From Oscillatoriophycideae cyanobacterium NC_groundwater_1537_Pr4_S-0.65um_50_18 (GTDB lineage: Bacteria; Cyanobacteriota; Cyanobacteriia; Elainellales; Elainellaceae): a DNA stretch of 64,000 bases. The notes under the pieces are model-generated. The model saw nothing but the letters and a program-made list of their open reading frames with translations. It searched no databases and was not told the DNA's origin. Position 1 is the stretch's first letter; each line of letters begins with the position of its first letter. This document shows, in pieces, positions 43,041 through 51,512 of the stretch. The stretch spans positions 124,001 to 188,000 of the forward strand of contig JACQYI010000054.1 in assembly GCA_016208305.1 (NCBI GenBank), in the 5' to 3' direction. The translations under genes and the position numbers were made by a program.

Positions 43041-43802
43041 ATGAATCGATTAGTCGGTAAGGTTGCGCTTATTACGGGAGTGGGTTCGGGCATTGGACGG
43101 GCTGCTGCCCAATTATTTTGTCAGGAGGGGGCAACGGTTTTTGGAGTCGATCGCAACGTAGAGTCCGGCAAAGCCTTGGCCGCAGAACTGCAAGCTCAAG
43201 GTCACGCCTTTTATTTTCATGCTGCCGACCTGTCTCAGGAGGCGGGCTGTATTGAGAGCGTCCGGCAATGCATCGCTTCCTGTCAGCGCATTGATGTTCT
43301 CTACAACAATGTTGGGATATCGGCGGTGATTCCTTTTCAGCAGACCGATGCAGAGACAGTAGAAAAGATTCTAGCGGTCAATTTCTTTTCTGTGTTTTAC
43401 CTATGTCAGCAGGTGATTCCTCTCATGCAGCCTCAGGGTGGGGTGATTATTAATACGGCATCAGAATTGGCGATCGTGGCTCAACCGCTTTACACGGCCT
43501 ACTGTGCCAGCAAAGGAGCCGTACTGTCGTTGACTCGGTCTTTAGCATTGGAATATGCTCAATCCAATATTCGGATTAATGCGCTTTGCCCAGGCCCGAT
43601 CGATACGCCTATGCTGCAACAGGAGTTTGATGTGGAGGCTGATCCGGTGAAAGCCAAAGCCCAAGGTATTGCTACCATGCCGATCGGTCGATTGGGCAAC
43701 CCCGAAGAAATTGCCCAAGTCGCGCTATTCTTGGCGAGTGATGCTCCCGCGCTGATGCATGGAGCCTCACTGGTGGTTGACGGCGCAAAGACGATTTTCT
43801 GA
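43041..43802 (+). CDS. Short-chain dehydrogenase/reductase (SDR)
   Basis: A 253-residue classical SDR with TGVGSGIG, an Asp at the end of strand 2 (FGVDRN, NAD preference), NNVGIS, catalytic TASELA, YCASK and CPGPIDTPM. Similar in type to the SDR at 29842 but with different cofactor preference. It is divergent from the Lrp-type regulator, 283 bp away. Confidence 0.92.
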   Translation: MNRLVGKVALITGVGSGIGRAAAQLFCQEGATVFGVDRNVESGKALAAELQAQGHAFYFHAADLSQEAGCIESVRQCIASCQRIDVLYNNVGISAVIPFQQTDAETVEKILAVNFFSVFYLCQQVIPLMQPQGGVIINTASELAIVAQPLYTAYCASKGAVLSLTRSLALEYAQSNIRINALCPGPIDTPMLQQEFDVEADPVKAKAQGIATMPIGRLGNPEEIAQVALFLASDAPALMHGASLVVDGAKTIF

Positions 43803-44091
43803 TCCCAAAAACTCAGAGCAGGAGCAGTCCCGCTGAAACTTTGAGCAGACGGCAGAAGCGCTATGGCTTTGTAAGGAACCTGAGATTTTAGAGTTGCGAT
43901 CTTGGCTGACGAAAAACTCCTGCCCTGACCGAGCGCTGTAAATTCTGAAAGGCGGTTTCGATCGCCTGAAGCTCTCACCAATTTCACGGATCTCGTCCCA
44001 GCCAGCCAGCGCAAATACCAAAAGCTTACGGTGTCAGATCGCAAGTCAAAAGGTTTAGGCTGTTGCAGTTAGATTGCTTGAATAGACTCCG

Positions 44092-44553
44092 ATGAACCCG
44101 ACTGCTGCACTACCGACAACCCGATCGATCGCCACTTCCGCCACCCCTTCTGCTCTTAAGACGCCTGTCACGGCGTTAGAAACCTACTGCGCGATTCAAG
44201 CCAAGGGACAGCCCACAACCCTAGGTAAAATCGATATTAAAGATCGACAGGGATGCTGGTGGAGCGTTGAGGTGCTGTGGACTGTCGAATGGCAGCATTC
44301 TCTCAAATTTGCGCCCGTTTCAGCCGATCGCCCAGGGTTTTATGCTTCGGCTCCCAGTCCCTCGCTACAAGGAGATGGGCTAGAAGCGTCAGAGGGCGAT
44401 CGCACGATCACCCCCGACGAATGGGAAATCTTTGCCATGTGGGTAGACGATCGCCGCAACTATGCCCTGCGGATGGGCGCTCAGCAATGCCTGAATCGCC
44501 TACTTAGCTCTGGTGCCAAAGCGCCTGAAAAACCCTCTGCCACCAAGGCATAA
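44092..44553 (+). CDS. Cyanobacterial conserved hypothetical protein
   Basis: A 153-residue protein with a Ser/Thr/Ala-rich, probably disordered N-terminus (about 1-25) and C-terminus, around a compact core with KIDIKDRQGCWWSVEVLW and ITPDEWEIFAMWVDDRRNYALRMG. No known family can be named. The last 50 bp overlap the convergent DUF2330 gene. Confidence 0.6.
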   Translation: MNPTAALPTTRSIATSATPSALKTPVTALETYCAIQAKGQPTTLGKIDIKDRQGCWWSVEVLWTVEWQHSLKFAPVSADRPGFYASAPSPSLQGDGLEASEGDRTITPDEWEIFAMWVDDRRNYALRMGAQQCLNRLLSSGAKAPEKPSATKA

Positions 44554-45847
44554 ACCGACTCTGCACCTGGGGCAACTTCTCGCGGATGTCTTGAATTGAC
44601 CATCCTGTTAAGCGAGCCAGCGTTTGTGCCTGCTGTTCAAACACACGGGGCAGCGATCGCTGATAGGCTTCTCCGGCGGCGCAGGTGGGTTCGCCTGTGA
44701 AGGCGTGGCGGAGAACATAGCGACCCTGAAAAGAAGCGCGGTTGTTGGTTTGCTGAAACACCAGGTCTTCGGGAAAGCGATCGCGGGTATAGCGCACATG
44801 CATCCGAGTGATAAAGACATTTTGAGGCGTTTCGGGCGTGACCCAAAAGGCTCCAGCCTTGTGCAACTCATCCGCAGATAGCGGCTCAGCCGAGCAAGGA
44901 TCGCACCCCGCCATGTCCCAGGCATATTCCACAAACGCCACATTTTTACCTTCGCGATTGTAGGCCGTGTCAAACATTGCCTTGTAAAAATCGCTGAATT
45001 CGTCTTTAACATAGAGCGGAATTTCCGCATCCGAAGGCACTTTGACGGTTCGATAATTCGTCACTTCCGCCTGTCCCTGAGGCGACAAAATGTAGACAAT
45101 CAGATCTTGTGCAGCCTGCGCGTTCACCATGCCTAACCGAATCGGCAGCATGAACCGAGGTGACTCATAGGTGATTTTAATCGGGCGCAAAGATTGGTAT
45201 CCCGAAGTTTCATATTCTTCTAAATTGACTTTTGCCACAAAGAATTTTAGCCGCTGACGAATGTAAGGCTGTAAAAGCTGGCGCGCCCCTTGAGGAATGC
45301 GATAGCCATTTTGAGTCAGCCAGGTTTCCAATCCCCCCGACTCTCTAGCGCTCAAAATCACAATGTCATATTCACCCACGCTGAACTGAGATTCTACCGT
45401 CACCCCTAGAGCACTGTTGCTCTGGCGAGGCGCTGCTCGCTCTGCTGAAGCTGCCTGAGGGGCAGCCAGAAAATCTTCACTCCGCCATAGCTGGGCGCAA
45501 GGATCTGGATCAAAATATTCCACTAGACGAGGAGCACTAAAGGCATCGAGCCGCTCTATCACCTGGGAATCAGAAACCTCCACTTGATCTTCTTTCAGCA
45601 CCACTGGAACGGGGACCACGATCGCAAAATCTTTGACCTCACCCTGATAATCATTAGCCATTGTGAGGACAGTCTGATTACCATTACGGGCGATCGCCAC
45701 CTGCGAAGCCTGATTATAAAGCTTGGAATCAGCCTTAGCGACATAAAATCCACAAAACGCCCAGGCTTTAGTAACAAAAAAGCAGCTGGCTAAGAAAATA
45801 AAACAGGATAGAAGTAAGGTACGGAAGATTTTCATCTTAAAACCCAA
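44504..45847 (-). CDS. DUF2330 secreted protein
   Basis: The 447-residue protein has a strong signal peptide (KIFRTLLLSCFIFLASCFFV, ending at AWA/F) followed by FCGFYVAKADSKLYNQASQVAI. That opening and the VVPVPVVLKEDQVEV and PCAQLW segments match the DUF2330 family of exported proteins. Cys pairs in the exported part (DPCAQ, MAGCDPCSAEP, GEPTCAAGE) suggest disulfides. Function unknown. It is followed downstream by nothing in its own direction. Upstream (70 bp) lies the RnfD-like gene on the opposite end of the same strand. Confidence 0.85.
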   Translation of the reverse strand: MGFKMKIFRTLLLSCFIFLASCFFVTKAWAFCGFYVAKADSKLYNQASQVAIARNGNQTVLTMANDYQGEVKDFAIVVPVPVVLKEDQVEVSDSQVIERLDAFSAPRLVEYFDPDPCAQLWRSEDFLAAPQAASAERAAPRQSNSALGVTVESQFSVGEYDIVILSARESGGLETWLTQNGYRIPQGARQLLQPYIRQRLKFFVAKVNLEEYETSGYQSLRPIKITYESPRFMLPIRLGMVNAQAAQDLIVYILSPQGQAEVTNYRTVKVPSDAEIPLYVKDEFSDFYKAMFDTAYNREGKNVAFVEYAWDMAGCDPCSAEPLSADELHKAGAFWVTPETPQNVFITRMHVRYTRDRFPEDLVFQQTNNRASFQGRYVLRHAFTGEPTCAAGEAYQRSLPRVFEQQAQTLARLTGWSIQDIREKLPQVQSRFMPWWQRVFQALWHQS

Positions 45848-45917
45848 GGTGAGGAATAATTAAAACCACTTAAGCAGAACGATCGCTGTTGCAAGCCTAA
45901 CTGCTGCAAGCCTGACT

Positions 45918-46763
45918 TTAGGCCGCTGGCAGCAATGCATCGGTTATCGCTTCTTTGTCGTCTGCTGCTAGCGATCGCTCCTCCCAGGTAAAGCGCTCAC
46001 TGGGAAACAGGCGATCGATCAGAATGGTGAGCGGTGCTAACGCAAATAGCGCCCAGAAAGGAGCCGTCGAAATAAACCAGACATTGCGGAGAAAAAAGGT
46101 GAGGAGGGCGATGGCTGCTGCCCAAATTAAGCGACCCATCCGGGCATTGGGAATCGTGCGCGGATCGGTGATCATAAACAGGGCAAACATCAGCAGCGAA
46201 CCACTCATCAGCCGATGTGCCCAAACATCCCAAGTCCAGCCCAGCCAGACATTACGTATCGCCTCTAAGCTGGCATAGGCCGCTAAAAATGCAGCACTCG
46301 TATCCCAGCGTCCGACCCGCCCCAGCACTAGTCCCCCCGCGCCCAAAAACAGCAGCACATACCAGCCTTCTTCACCCCACTGCCCCGGAGAAACCCAAGC
46401 ATCTTGCGTCAGGGTCAGGGCTGCCACGATGCCAAAGTTGCCCGGATTAAAAATATGTTTGCCCTGTACCCGCAACCACACCTTACTGAGCATGGCAAAA
46501 GCACCCGCTAGAACGAGTGTACTGACGTGATCGGCGCGGAGCAACACACTAAGCCCCAAAGCGGTAATCAGAGCACTGGGCAGAGACTGGAGCGGCGGCG
46601 TAGCGGTTAGATAAACTGACGCAAACCACTGGACACTGCAACAGGTGGCAAAGAGGGTGCCAATCATCAAGGGTTGCAGCGACCAATCTCGCGTGGCAAT
46701 GCCAACCCCCAGAAATAAACTCAGGAAAACAATCTGATAAATCCGAGCGTCGTGAAACAGCAT
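45918..46763 (-). CDS. RnfD/NqrB-like membrane protein
   Basis: A 281-residue polytopic membrane protein with about eight to nine membrane segments. The segment HIFNPGNFGIVAAL and the later ALFMITDPRTIPNARMGR match the NQR2/RnfD family. No other Rnf/Nqr subunit is nearby, and the Thr-containing motif for covalent flavin is not obvious, so a redox pump is unlikely. It is 70 bp upstream of DUF2330 and in the same direction, so the two probably form an operon: a membrane partner for an exported protein. Confidence 0.8.
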   Translation of the reverse strand: MLFHDARIYQIVFLSLFLGVGIATRDWSLQPLMIGTLFATCCSVQWFASVYLTATPPLQSLPSALITALGLSVLLRADHVSTLVLAGAFAMLSKVWLRVQGKHIFNPGNFGIVAALTLTQDAWVSPGQWGEEGWYVLLFLGAGGLVLGRVGRWDTSAAFLAAYASLEAIRNVWLGWTWDVWAHRLMSGSLLMFALFMITDPRTIPNARMGRLIWAAAIALLTFFLRNVWFISTAPFWALFALAPLTILIDRLFPSERFTWEERSLAADDKEAITDALLPAA

Positions 46764-46983
46764 TTTGGCAAACTGGCAAGTTCAGGATTAGCTGCCATTA
46801 TGTCCAATCTGCTCTTCAAAAAATTCATCGTTGCGATATCTGTAACACCCGTAGATTCCAGGTCTCAAGCGGTATGATTTTTTACGATCGCCAGCCTAAT
46901 CTCCTGAAATATTTTTTTGAATCAAGAAGGCGATGCCTCTCATTGACTGAAAAAATTATTGGATTTGATTAAATCCGTGATTC

Positions 46984-47703
46984 TTAGAGCGATAGAAAAT
47001 GCGTCATTAAGCTATCGGCAAGGGGCTTTACCGCAGGTGAGTGATGTCGAGCCTCCGCCAACATCTGTTCGATCGTGGTGTCTTTAACTTGGCTGTCTAT
47101 CAATTCCTGAGCGATGAGACCCGAACAGTCTGTAAGTGCATTTTCATCAATTTCTAGATGAAACTGAATCGCCCAAACCCGATCTTGATACCGGAAAGCC
47201 TGATTGGGATATCGGGGACTTTGGGCAAGGCGCTCGCACTCAGGGGGAATGTCAAAGGTATCTTGATGCGATTGAAACACGCGGAACTGAGGCGGAAAGT
47301 CTTTGAGCAAAGGATCAGCTTTAGCAGCCTCTAAAAGATGAATTTCACACCATCCGGCTTCGCGCCCTGCCTCGCCTCGATAGACTTTAGCGCCCAAGAG
47401 TTGCGCCAAAATCTGCGAACCTAAACAGATCCCCAAAACTGGAATATTCTGGGCGATTGCCGCTTCTAGCAGCTTAAATTCGTACTGCAAAAAGGGATAG
47501 AGGTCACTTTCGTAAGCGCTAACGGTTCCCCCTAAAACGACGATGTGGGAATAGTCGGAAACTGGCTCTAAGAGGGTTTCACCGCCAGCCGTATCTAGAT
47601 AGCGAATCGGCGTAGAGCTTTCCTTGGCAACTGTTTTCAGAAGTCCCAGGCTAGAGCATGCTTCATGCCGAATGACGAGAATGCTGGGTTGATCAGTTGT
47701 CAT
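46984..47703 (-). CDS. Class I glutamine-amidotransferase-family protein
   Basis: A 239-residue GATase1-fold protein with the catalytic Cys in LGICLGSQ, His-x-Glu in QFHLEID and the oxyanion loop VLGGTVSAYES. Members act either as glutaminase subunits or as hydrolases of gamma-glutamyl amides (PuuD, AtdA2-like). No synthase partner is adjacent. Given the two glutamine-synthetase-family ligases in this region, a gamma-glutamyl amide hydrolase role is possible. Confidence 0.85.
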   Translation of the reverse strand: MTTDQPSILVIRHEACSSLGLLKTVAKESSTPIRYLDTAGGETLLEPVSDYSHIVVLGGTVSAYESDLYPFLQYEFKLLEAAIAQNIPVLGICLGSQILAQLLGAKVYRGEAGREAGWCEIHLLEAAKADPLLKDFPPQFRVFQSHQDTFDIPPECERLAQSPRYPNQAFRYQDRVWAIQFHLEIDENALTDCSGLIAQELIDSQVKDTTIEQMLAEARHHSPAVKPLADSLMTHFLSL

Positions 47704-47850
47704 ATGTTGTCATATTAGGGTGAATTATCCACTGAGTCTCCTGTGATTCTAAGCCTGATAAAGAACCAGCCTAAATTTCTGTATTCTGTGCGACATATTA
47801 ATATTCAATGAACCCGGTATTCTGTGCGAAGCCCAAAGTCTTACTGTGCC

Positions 47851-48750
47851 ATGTCTTGCATCACCCCTGAGCAAATCGATCGCTTTCATACGGATGGTTT
47901 TCTGATCGTCGAAGACTTAATTGATGAGGAAACGGTCAATCGACTCGTTAATCGTGTTGAGCCGCTGTTCTCAGGCGAATTTGACACCTCTGTTTATCCA
48001 GATGAATGGTATTGGAATCCCCAACTGGGCAAGCCAGGGGCATCGGCACAGATGAGCAACGTCTGGAAGAGCGATCGCACCTTTGCCTCAGTCGTGCTAT
48101 CTGCCAAAGTGGGTGAGATAGCAGCGGCATTAGGCCAGTGGTCTGGCTCTCGGTTGCTGAGCGATAGTCTGTGGCGCAAGCCCTATGGTGCAACCGAGAC
48201 GACGCATCACCAAGATTCAATGTATTCCTTCTATCACACTCCCCAAGAGATTGTGGTGTGCTGGATCGCCCTCAGCAATGCGGTGCAAGGGGCAAGTCCC
48301 ATCGAGTATGTGCGCGGGTCGCACCGCTGGACGTTATCTGGCACTGTGCCAGAATTTCATGCCCCCAGCAAGAGCTACCGCTGGGAAATGGAGCAAGCAG
48401 CTCGGCGGGCAGGGGTTGAGCAACCTGAAGTGCTGCAACTTGAGCTAAAGCCGGGAAGCTGCGCTTTTCATCATGGGCATATGTGGCATGGCTCTGGCAG
48501 AAACTTGTTGCATGATGTGATTCGGCGCAGCTTGGTGCTGGTGCATGTCCCGGCTGAAGCTCGATTTAAGCCTACGGGAGCCTACGTGCCTGGAGGCTAT
48601 ATTGCAGGCCGCTACAAGCGGTTTGGCGATGACGCTATGGACGAGAGTTTTTTCCCGATCGTTTATCGGCAAGATGGCTATCGCACCCCCTTTCTCGCAG
48701 ACTACTGTGGGGAGTTACCGGAAGCGTTACCCAATTTGGTCAAGGTCTAA
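47851..48750 (+). CDS. Phytanoyl-CoA dioxygenase (PhyH)-family oxygenase, active-site intact
   Basis: A 299-residue Fe(II)/2-oxoglutarate oxygenase. The facial triad is HHQDS (His-x-Asp) around residue 125 and the distal His in HMWHGSGRN, with a following Arg (RRSLVLVH) for 2-oxoglutarate. A GTG codon at 47824 extends the frame, but the ATG at 47851 is preferred. Substrates of PhyH proteins range from lipids to amino acids and quaternary amines such as ectoine. It is followed by a paralogue 50 bp downstream and an amino acid permease. Confidence 0.87.
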   Translation: MSCITPEQIDRFHTDGFLIVEDLIDEETVNRLVNRVEPLFSGEFDTSVYPDEWYWNPQLGKPGASAQMSNVWKSDRTFASVVLSAKVGEIAAALGQWSGSRLLSDSLWRKPYGATETTHHQDSMYSFYHTPQEIVVCWIALSNAVQGASPIEYVRGSHRWTLSGTVPEFHAPSKSYRWEMEQAARRAGVEQPEVLQLELKPGSCAFHHGHMWHGSGRNLLHDVIRRSLVLVHVPAEARFKPTGAYVPGGYIAGRYKRFGDDAMDESFFPIVYRQDGYRTPFLADYCGELPEALPNLVKV

Positions 48751-48800
48751 GGTCATGGGCTAGAGGACAACACTTTTTAACCGACGACCGCTTTTAATCT

Positions 48801-49688
48801 ATGACCTATCAACCTGTAAAGCTCAGTGATAATCAGATTGCTCAGTTTCAAGCGCAAGGATTTTTGATCCTTGAGAAATTTTTGGATTCAGAGATTGTCG
48901 ATCGCATCGATTCTCGATTAGATCCTCTATTTGCAACGCAGCTAGAAACTGGAAATTATCCAGATGAATGGCATGGTAGACCTAACTTGAATCTGCCTAA
49001 TGCAACGCGGCAAATGAGTGGTCTTTGGCGATGCGATCGCACCATTGCCAGCCTTTCGCTCTCTGCCGAAATTGCCCGATTAAATGCCACGCTGGGGGGG
49101 TGGACAGGGGGGCGACTAGCGACCGATAGCTGTTGGATTAAGCCCCCCGATGCGCCTGAGGTGCTGTTTCATCGCAACAATACTTCTGTGAGCTGTATTG
49201 ATCCTGCAACGGTGATCACCTGCTGGATTTCGCTCAGCCATGCTAGTGCGGGAGCGCTAGAGTTTGTGCCCGGTTCGCATCTGTGGCCCTGTCACGATCG
49301 CTTCCAGTTTCTGCATGCTCCGGCAGGAGACTATCGCCAACCGCTTTGGGATGCCGCCCAAGAGGTGGGACTAGAGCGATCGCAGGTTCAGCTACAAACC
49401 GCAGAAATTCCAACAGGCGGCTGTATTTTTATGCAGGGCGACCTTTGGCATGGCTCTGGCAAAAATATCACAGACCAAACGCGACGCAGTTTCTCCATTA
49501 GCATCCTGCCTGCGACATCGCAGTTTCAGCCTTTGGGTGTCGGTGAGGGATACATCTACAGCCGCTATCGCTCTATGGAAAATAATGTCATGGATGAAAG
49601 CTTTTTCCCGATTCTTTGGACGCAAGGAGGCGATCGCTCGTCTTTGGTAAAAGCCTATTGTGAGGATGCTTTAAGTTTGGGTGCATAA
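48801..49688 (+). CDS. PhyH-family paralogue with Asp-to-Asn in the iron site
   Basis: A 295-residue paralogue of the preceding gene (shared NYPDEWH, SDRT/CDRTIASLSLSA, FVPGSHLW, WHGSGKNI and MDESFFPI blocks). The His-x-Asp iron motif reads FHRNN, so Asp is Asn at the equivalent position, while the distal His and Arg are kept. Iron binding by two His and a carboxylate is therefore broken. The protein may be an inactive partner of its neighbour, or use an altered metal site, as in related halogenases where the Asp is Ala/Gly. Confidence 0.85.
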   Translation: MTYQPVKLSDNQIAQFQAQGFLILEKFLDSEIVDRIDSRLDPLFATQLETGNYPDEWHGRPNLNLPNATRQMSGLWRCDRTIASLSLSAEIARLNATLGGWTGGRLATDSCWIKPPDAPEVLFHRNNTSVSCIDPATVITCWISLSHASAGALEFVPGSHLWPCHDRFQFLHAPAGDYRQPLWDAAQEVGLERSQVQLQTAEIPTGGCIFMQGDLWHGSGKNITDQTRRSFSISILPATSQFQPLGVGEGYIYSRYRSMENNVMDESFFPILWTQGGDRSSLVKAYCEDALSLGA

Positions 49689-49939
49689 GTTCAGATACAG
49701 TATAAAAGGTATAAAAAGCGATCGCTTCGTGACCCTTGTTACGAAGATGCTGTACGAAGTGACGTAGATTTGGTTTCGGTGCATCTATTGTTCTTGCATA
49801 AGCTTAAGGCTCTACCCTTACTCTGTCCTGATGAGTAATGTTGTGGCGAGTCTGTGGTTGTTCTGAGCAATCATTCAAACGTATCTACCTTCTATTTTTA
49901 TAGAATTCACCTAACCGTTACAGGTTTAAGGACTCTAGT

Positions 49940-51394
49940 ATGACCCAAACAGATGTTAAACCACAGGTTTCGGGTTTGCGCCCAGACTGTCTACCTTTTT
50001 CTGAAGTTATCTCTCAATCAATTGCCAACATTGCTCCTACCGTTACTCCTACGGTTAATGCCGCGTTGGTGTTTGCCAGTGCTGGAGCAGGCACTTGGTT
50101 TACCTATGTCTTAGCAACCATCGGATTGACTTTTGTAGGGCTTAACATTAACCAGTTTGCGAAGCGATCGGCTTCTCCGGGATCGCTTTATGCCTACATT
50201 GCCCGTGGCCTAGGCCCTATGGCGGGTGTAATCACAGGCTGGGCGCTTATCCTGGCATACACGCTAACGGCTATGGCGGTGGTGAGCGGCTTTGCCAACT
50301 ACACCGCCGTATTGCTGGGTTCTATTGGCATTAATCCCTCACCTATTTTTCTATTTGCTATCTGTGTCGGACTCTCTTGGTATATCGGCTACAAAGATAT
50401 CCAGCTTTCAACCGTGATCATGCTGGCGCTAGAAGCCGTATCGGTTGGGTTAATTCTGCTCTTGGGTTTCATTATCTTGGGCGGGAAAGGTTTTGCGATC
50501 GATCCGGTGCAGCTAACGCTTCAGGATGTCAAACCCGGCGGTATTATGCTGGGCTTGGTTTTAGGGGTGTTTAGCTTTGTGGGCTTTGAGAGCGCTACGA
50601 CCTTGGGTGACGAAGCCAAGCAGCCGCTGCGAAATATCCCGCGTGCCGTGATTATTAGCACGATCGCTTCGGGAACATTTTTCGTGTTCATGTCCTATGT
50701 TGCAGTGCTAGGGTTTCAGGACGCTCCTGTGAAGTTCAATGAAAGTACGGCTCCCATGAGCGACTTGGCTAACTTTGCAGGTGTCGGCTTTTTTGGAGTA
50801 TTGATTGCCATCGGCGCATCGGTCAGTATGTTTGCCTGTGCGCTAGCCAGCATCAATGCAGGTGCCCGGATTTTCTTTTCTATGGGACGGCATGGTATCT
50901 TTCACAGAAGCGTGGGTCGGGCACATGGCAGAAATGCCACACCCTATGTCGCCATTACGCTGACGGCGTTGACTACCTTTATCGTGCCGACCATCATGAA
51001 CATGGCGGGCGTGCAAACGCTAGATATTTACGCCTATACGGGTACGATCGCCACCTATGGGTTCTTGGTCGCCTACATTCTGATCTCCATTGCGGCTCCT
51101 GTCTATCTCAAACGTGAGCATCAGTTACGCTGGACAGACATTCTGTTTGCTGTTTTGGCCATTGGCTTTATGGTGATTCCTGTCTTGGGAAGCGTCGGTC
51201 TACCGGGTGAAAATAGTATCTTCCCGGTTCCTCCTGCCCCTTACAATATCTTCCCCTATCTGTTCTTGGCTTATCTGATCTCGGGAGCCGTCTGGTTTGC
51301 GATTCTGCGATCGCGTTCTCCCGAAATCATTCAAGTCATGGAGAACGACATCGAGGCTTCTCATACACGCTTTAGCGACATGAAGAAAGTTTAG
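49940..51394 (+). CDS. APC-superfamily amino acid/amine permease
   Basis: A 484-residue permease with about 12 membrane segments. The N-terminal SQSIANIAPTVTPTVN segment (unwound first helix) and GFESATTLGDEAKQPLRNIP are typical of the APC superfamily. It probably imports an amino acid or amine. Its gene is followed by a glutamine-synthetase-like ligase, which suggests that the imported compound is the amine acceptor. A 28 bp perfect palindrome lies at 51420. Confidence 0.9.
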   Translation: MTQTDVKPQVSGLRPDCLPFSEVISQSIANIAPTVTPTVNAALVFASAGAGTWFTYVLATIGLTFVGLNINQFAKRSASPGSLYAYIARGLGPMAGVITGWALILAYTLTAMAVVSGFANYTAVLLGSIGINPSPIFLFAICVGLSWYIGYKDIQLSTVIMLALEAVSVGLILLLGFIILGGKGFAIDPVQLTLQDVKPGGIMLGLVLGVFSFVGFESATTLGDEAKQPLRNIPRAVIISTIASGTFFVFMSYVAVLGFQDAPVKFNESTAPMSDLANFAGVGFFGVLIAIGASVSMFACALASINAGARIFFSMGRHGIFHRSVGRAHGRNATPYVAITLTALTTFIVPTIMNMAGVQTLDIYAYTGTIATYGFLVAYILISIAAPVYLKREHQLRWTDILFAVLAIGFMVIPVLGSVGLPGENSIFPVPPAPYNIFPYLFLAYLISGAVWFAILRSRSPEIIQVMENDIEASHTRFSDMKKV

Positions 51395-51419
51395 AGATAG
51401 GTTTGAATTTGAATTGAAA

Positions 51420-51447
51420 GCTAAGGCGCGGCTAGCCGCGCCTTAGC
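51420..51447. repeat. 28 bp perfect palindrome
   Basis: GCTAAGGCGCGG-CTAG-CCGCGCCTTAGC is a perfect palindrome 26 bp after the permease gene, with no T run. It could be a transcriptional attenuator between permease and ligase or another member of the small palindromes in the window. Confidence 0.65.
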
Positions 51448-51512
51448 GTTGATCTATCAAGACTTAATGTATTAAGACTTAATCTATACCGCTTAGGATA
51501 TTTCACTGGATT

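Noticed and set aside
45918-46763. Component of an Rnf/Nqr respiratory complex
   Set aside because: All other subunits are missing and the flavin-attachment motif was not seen.
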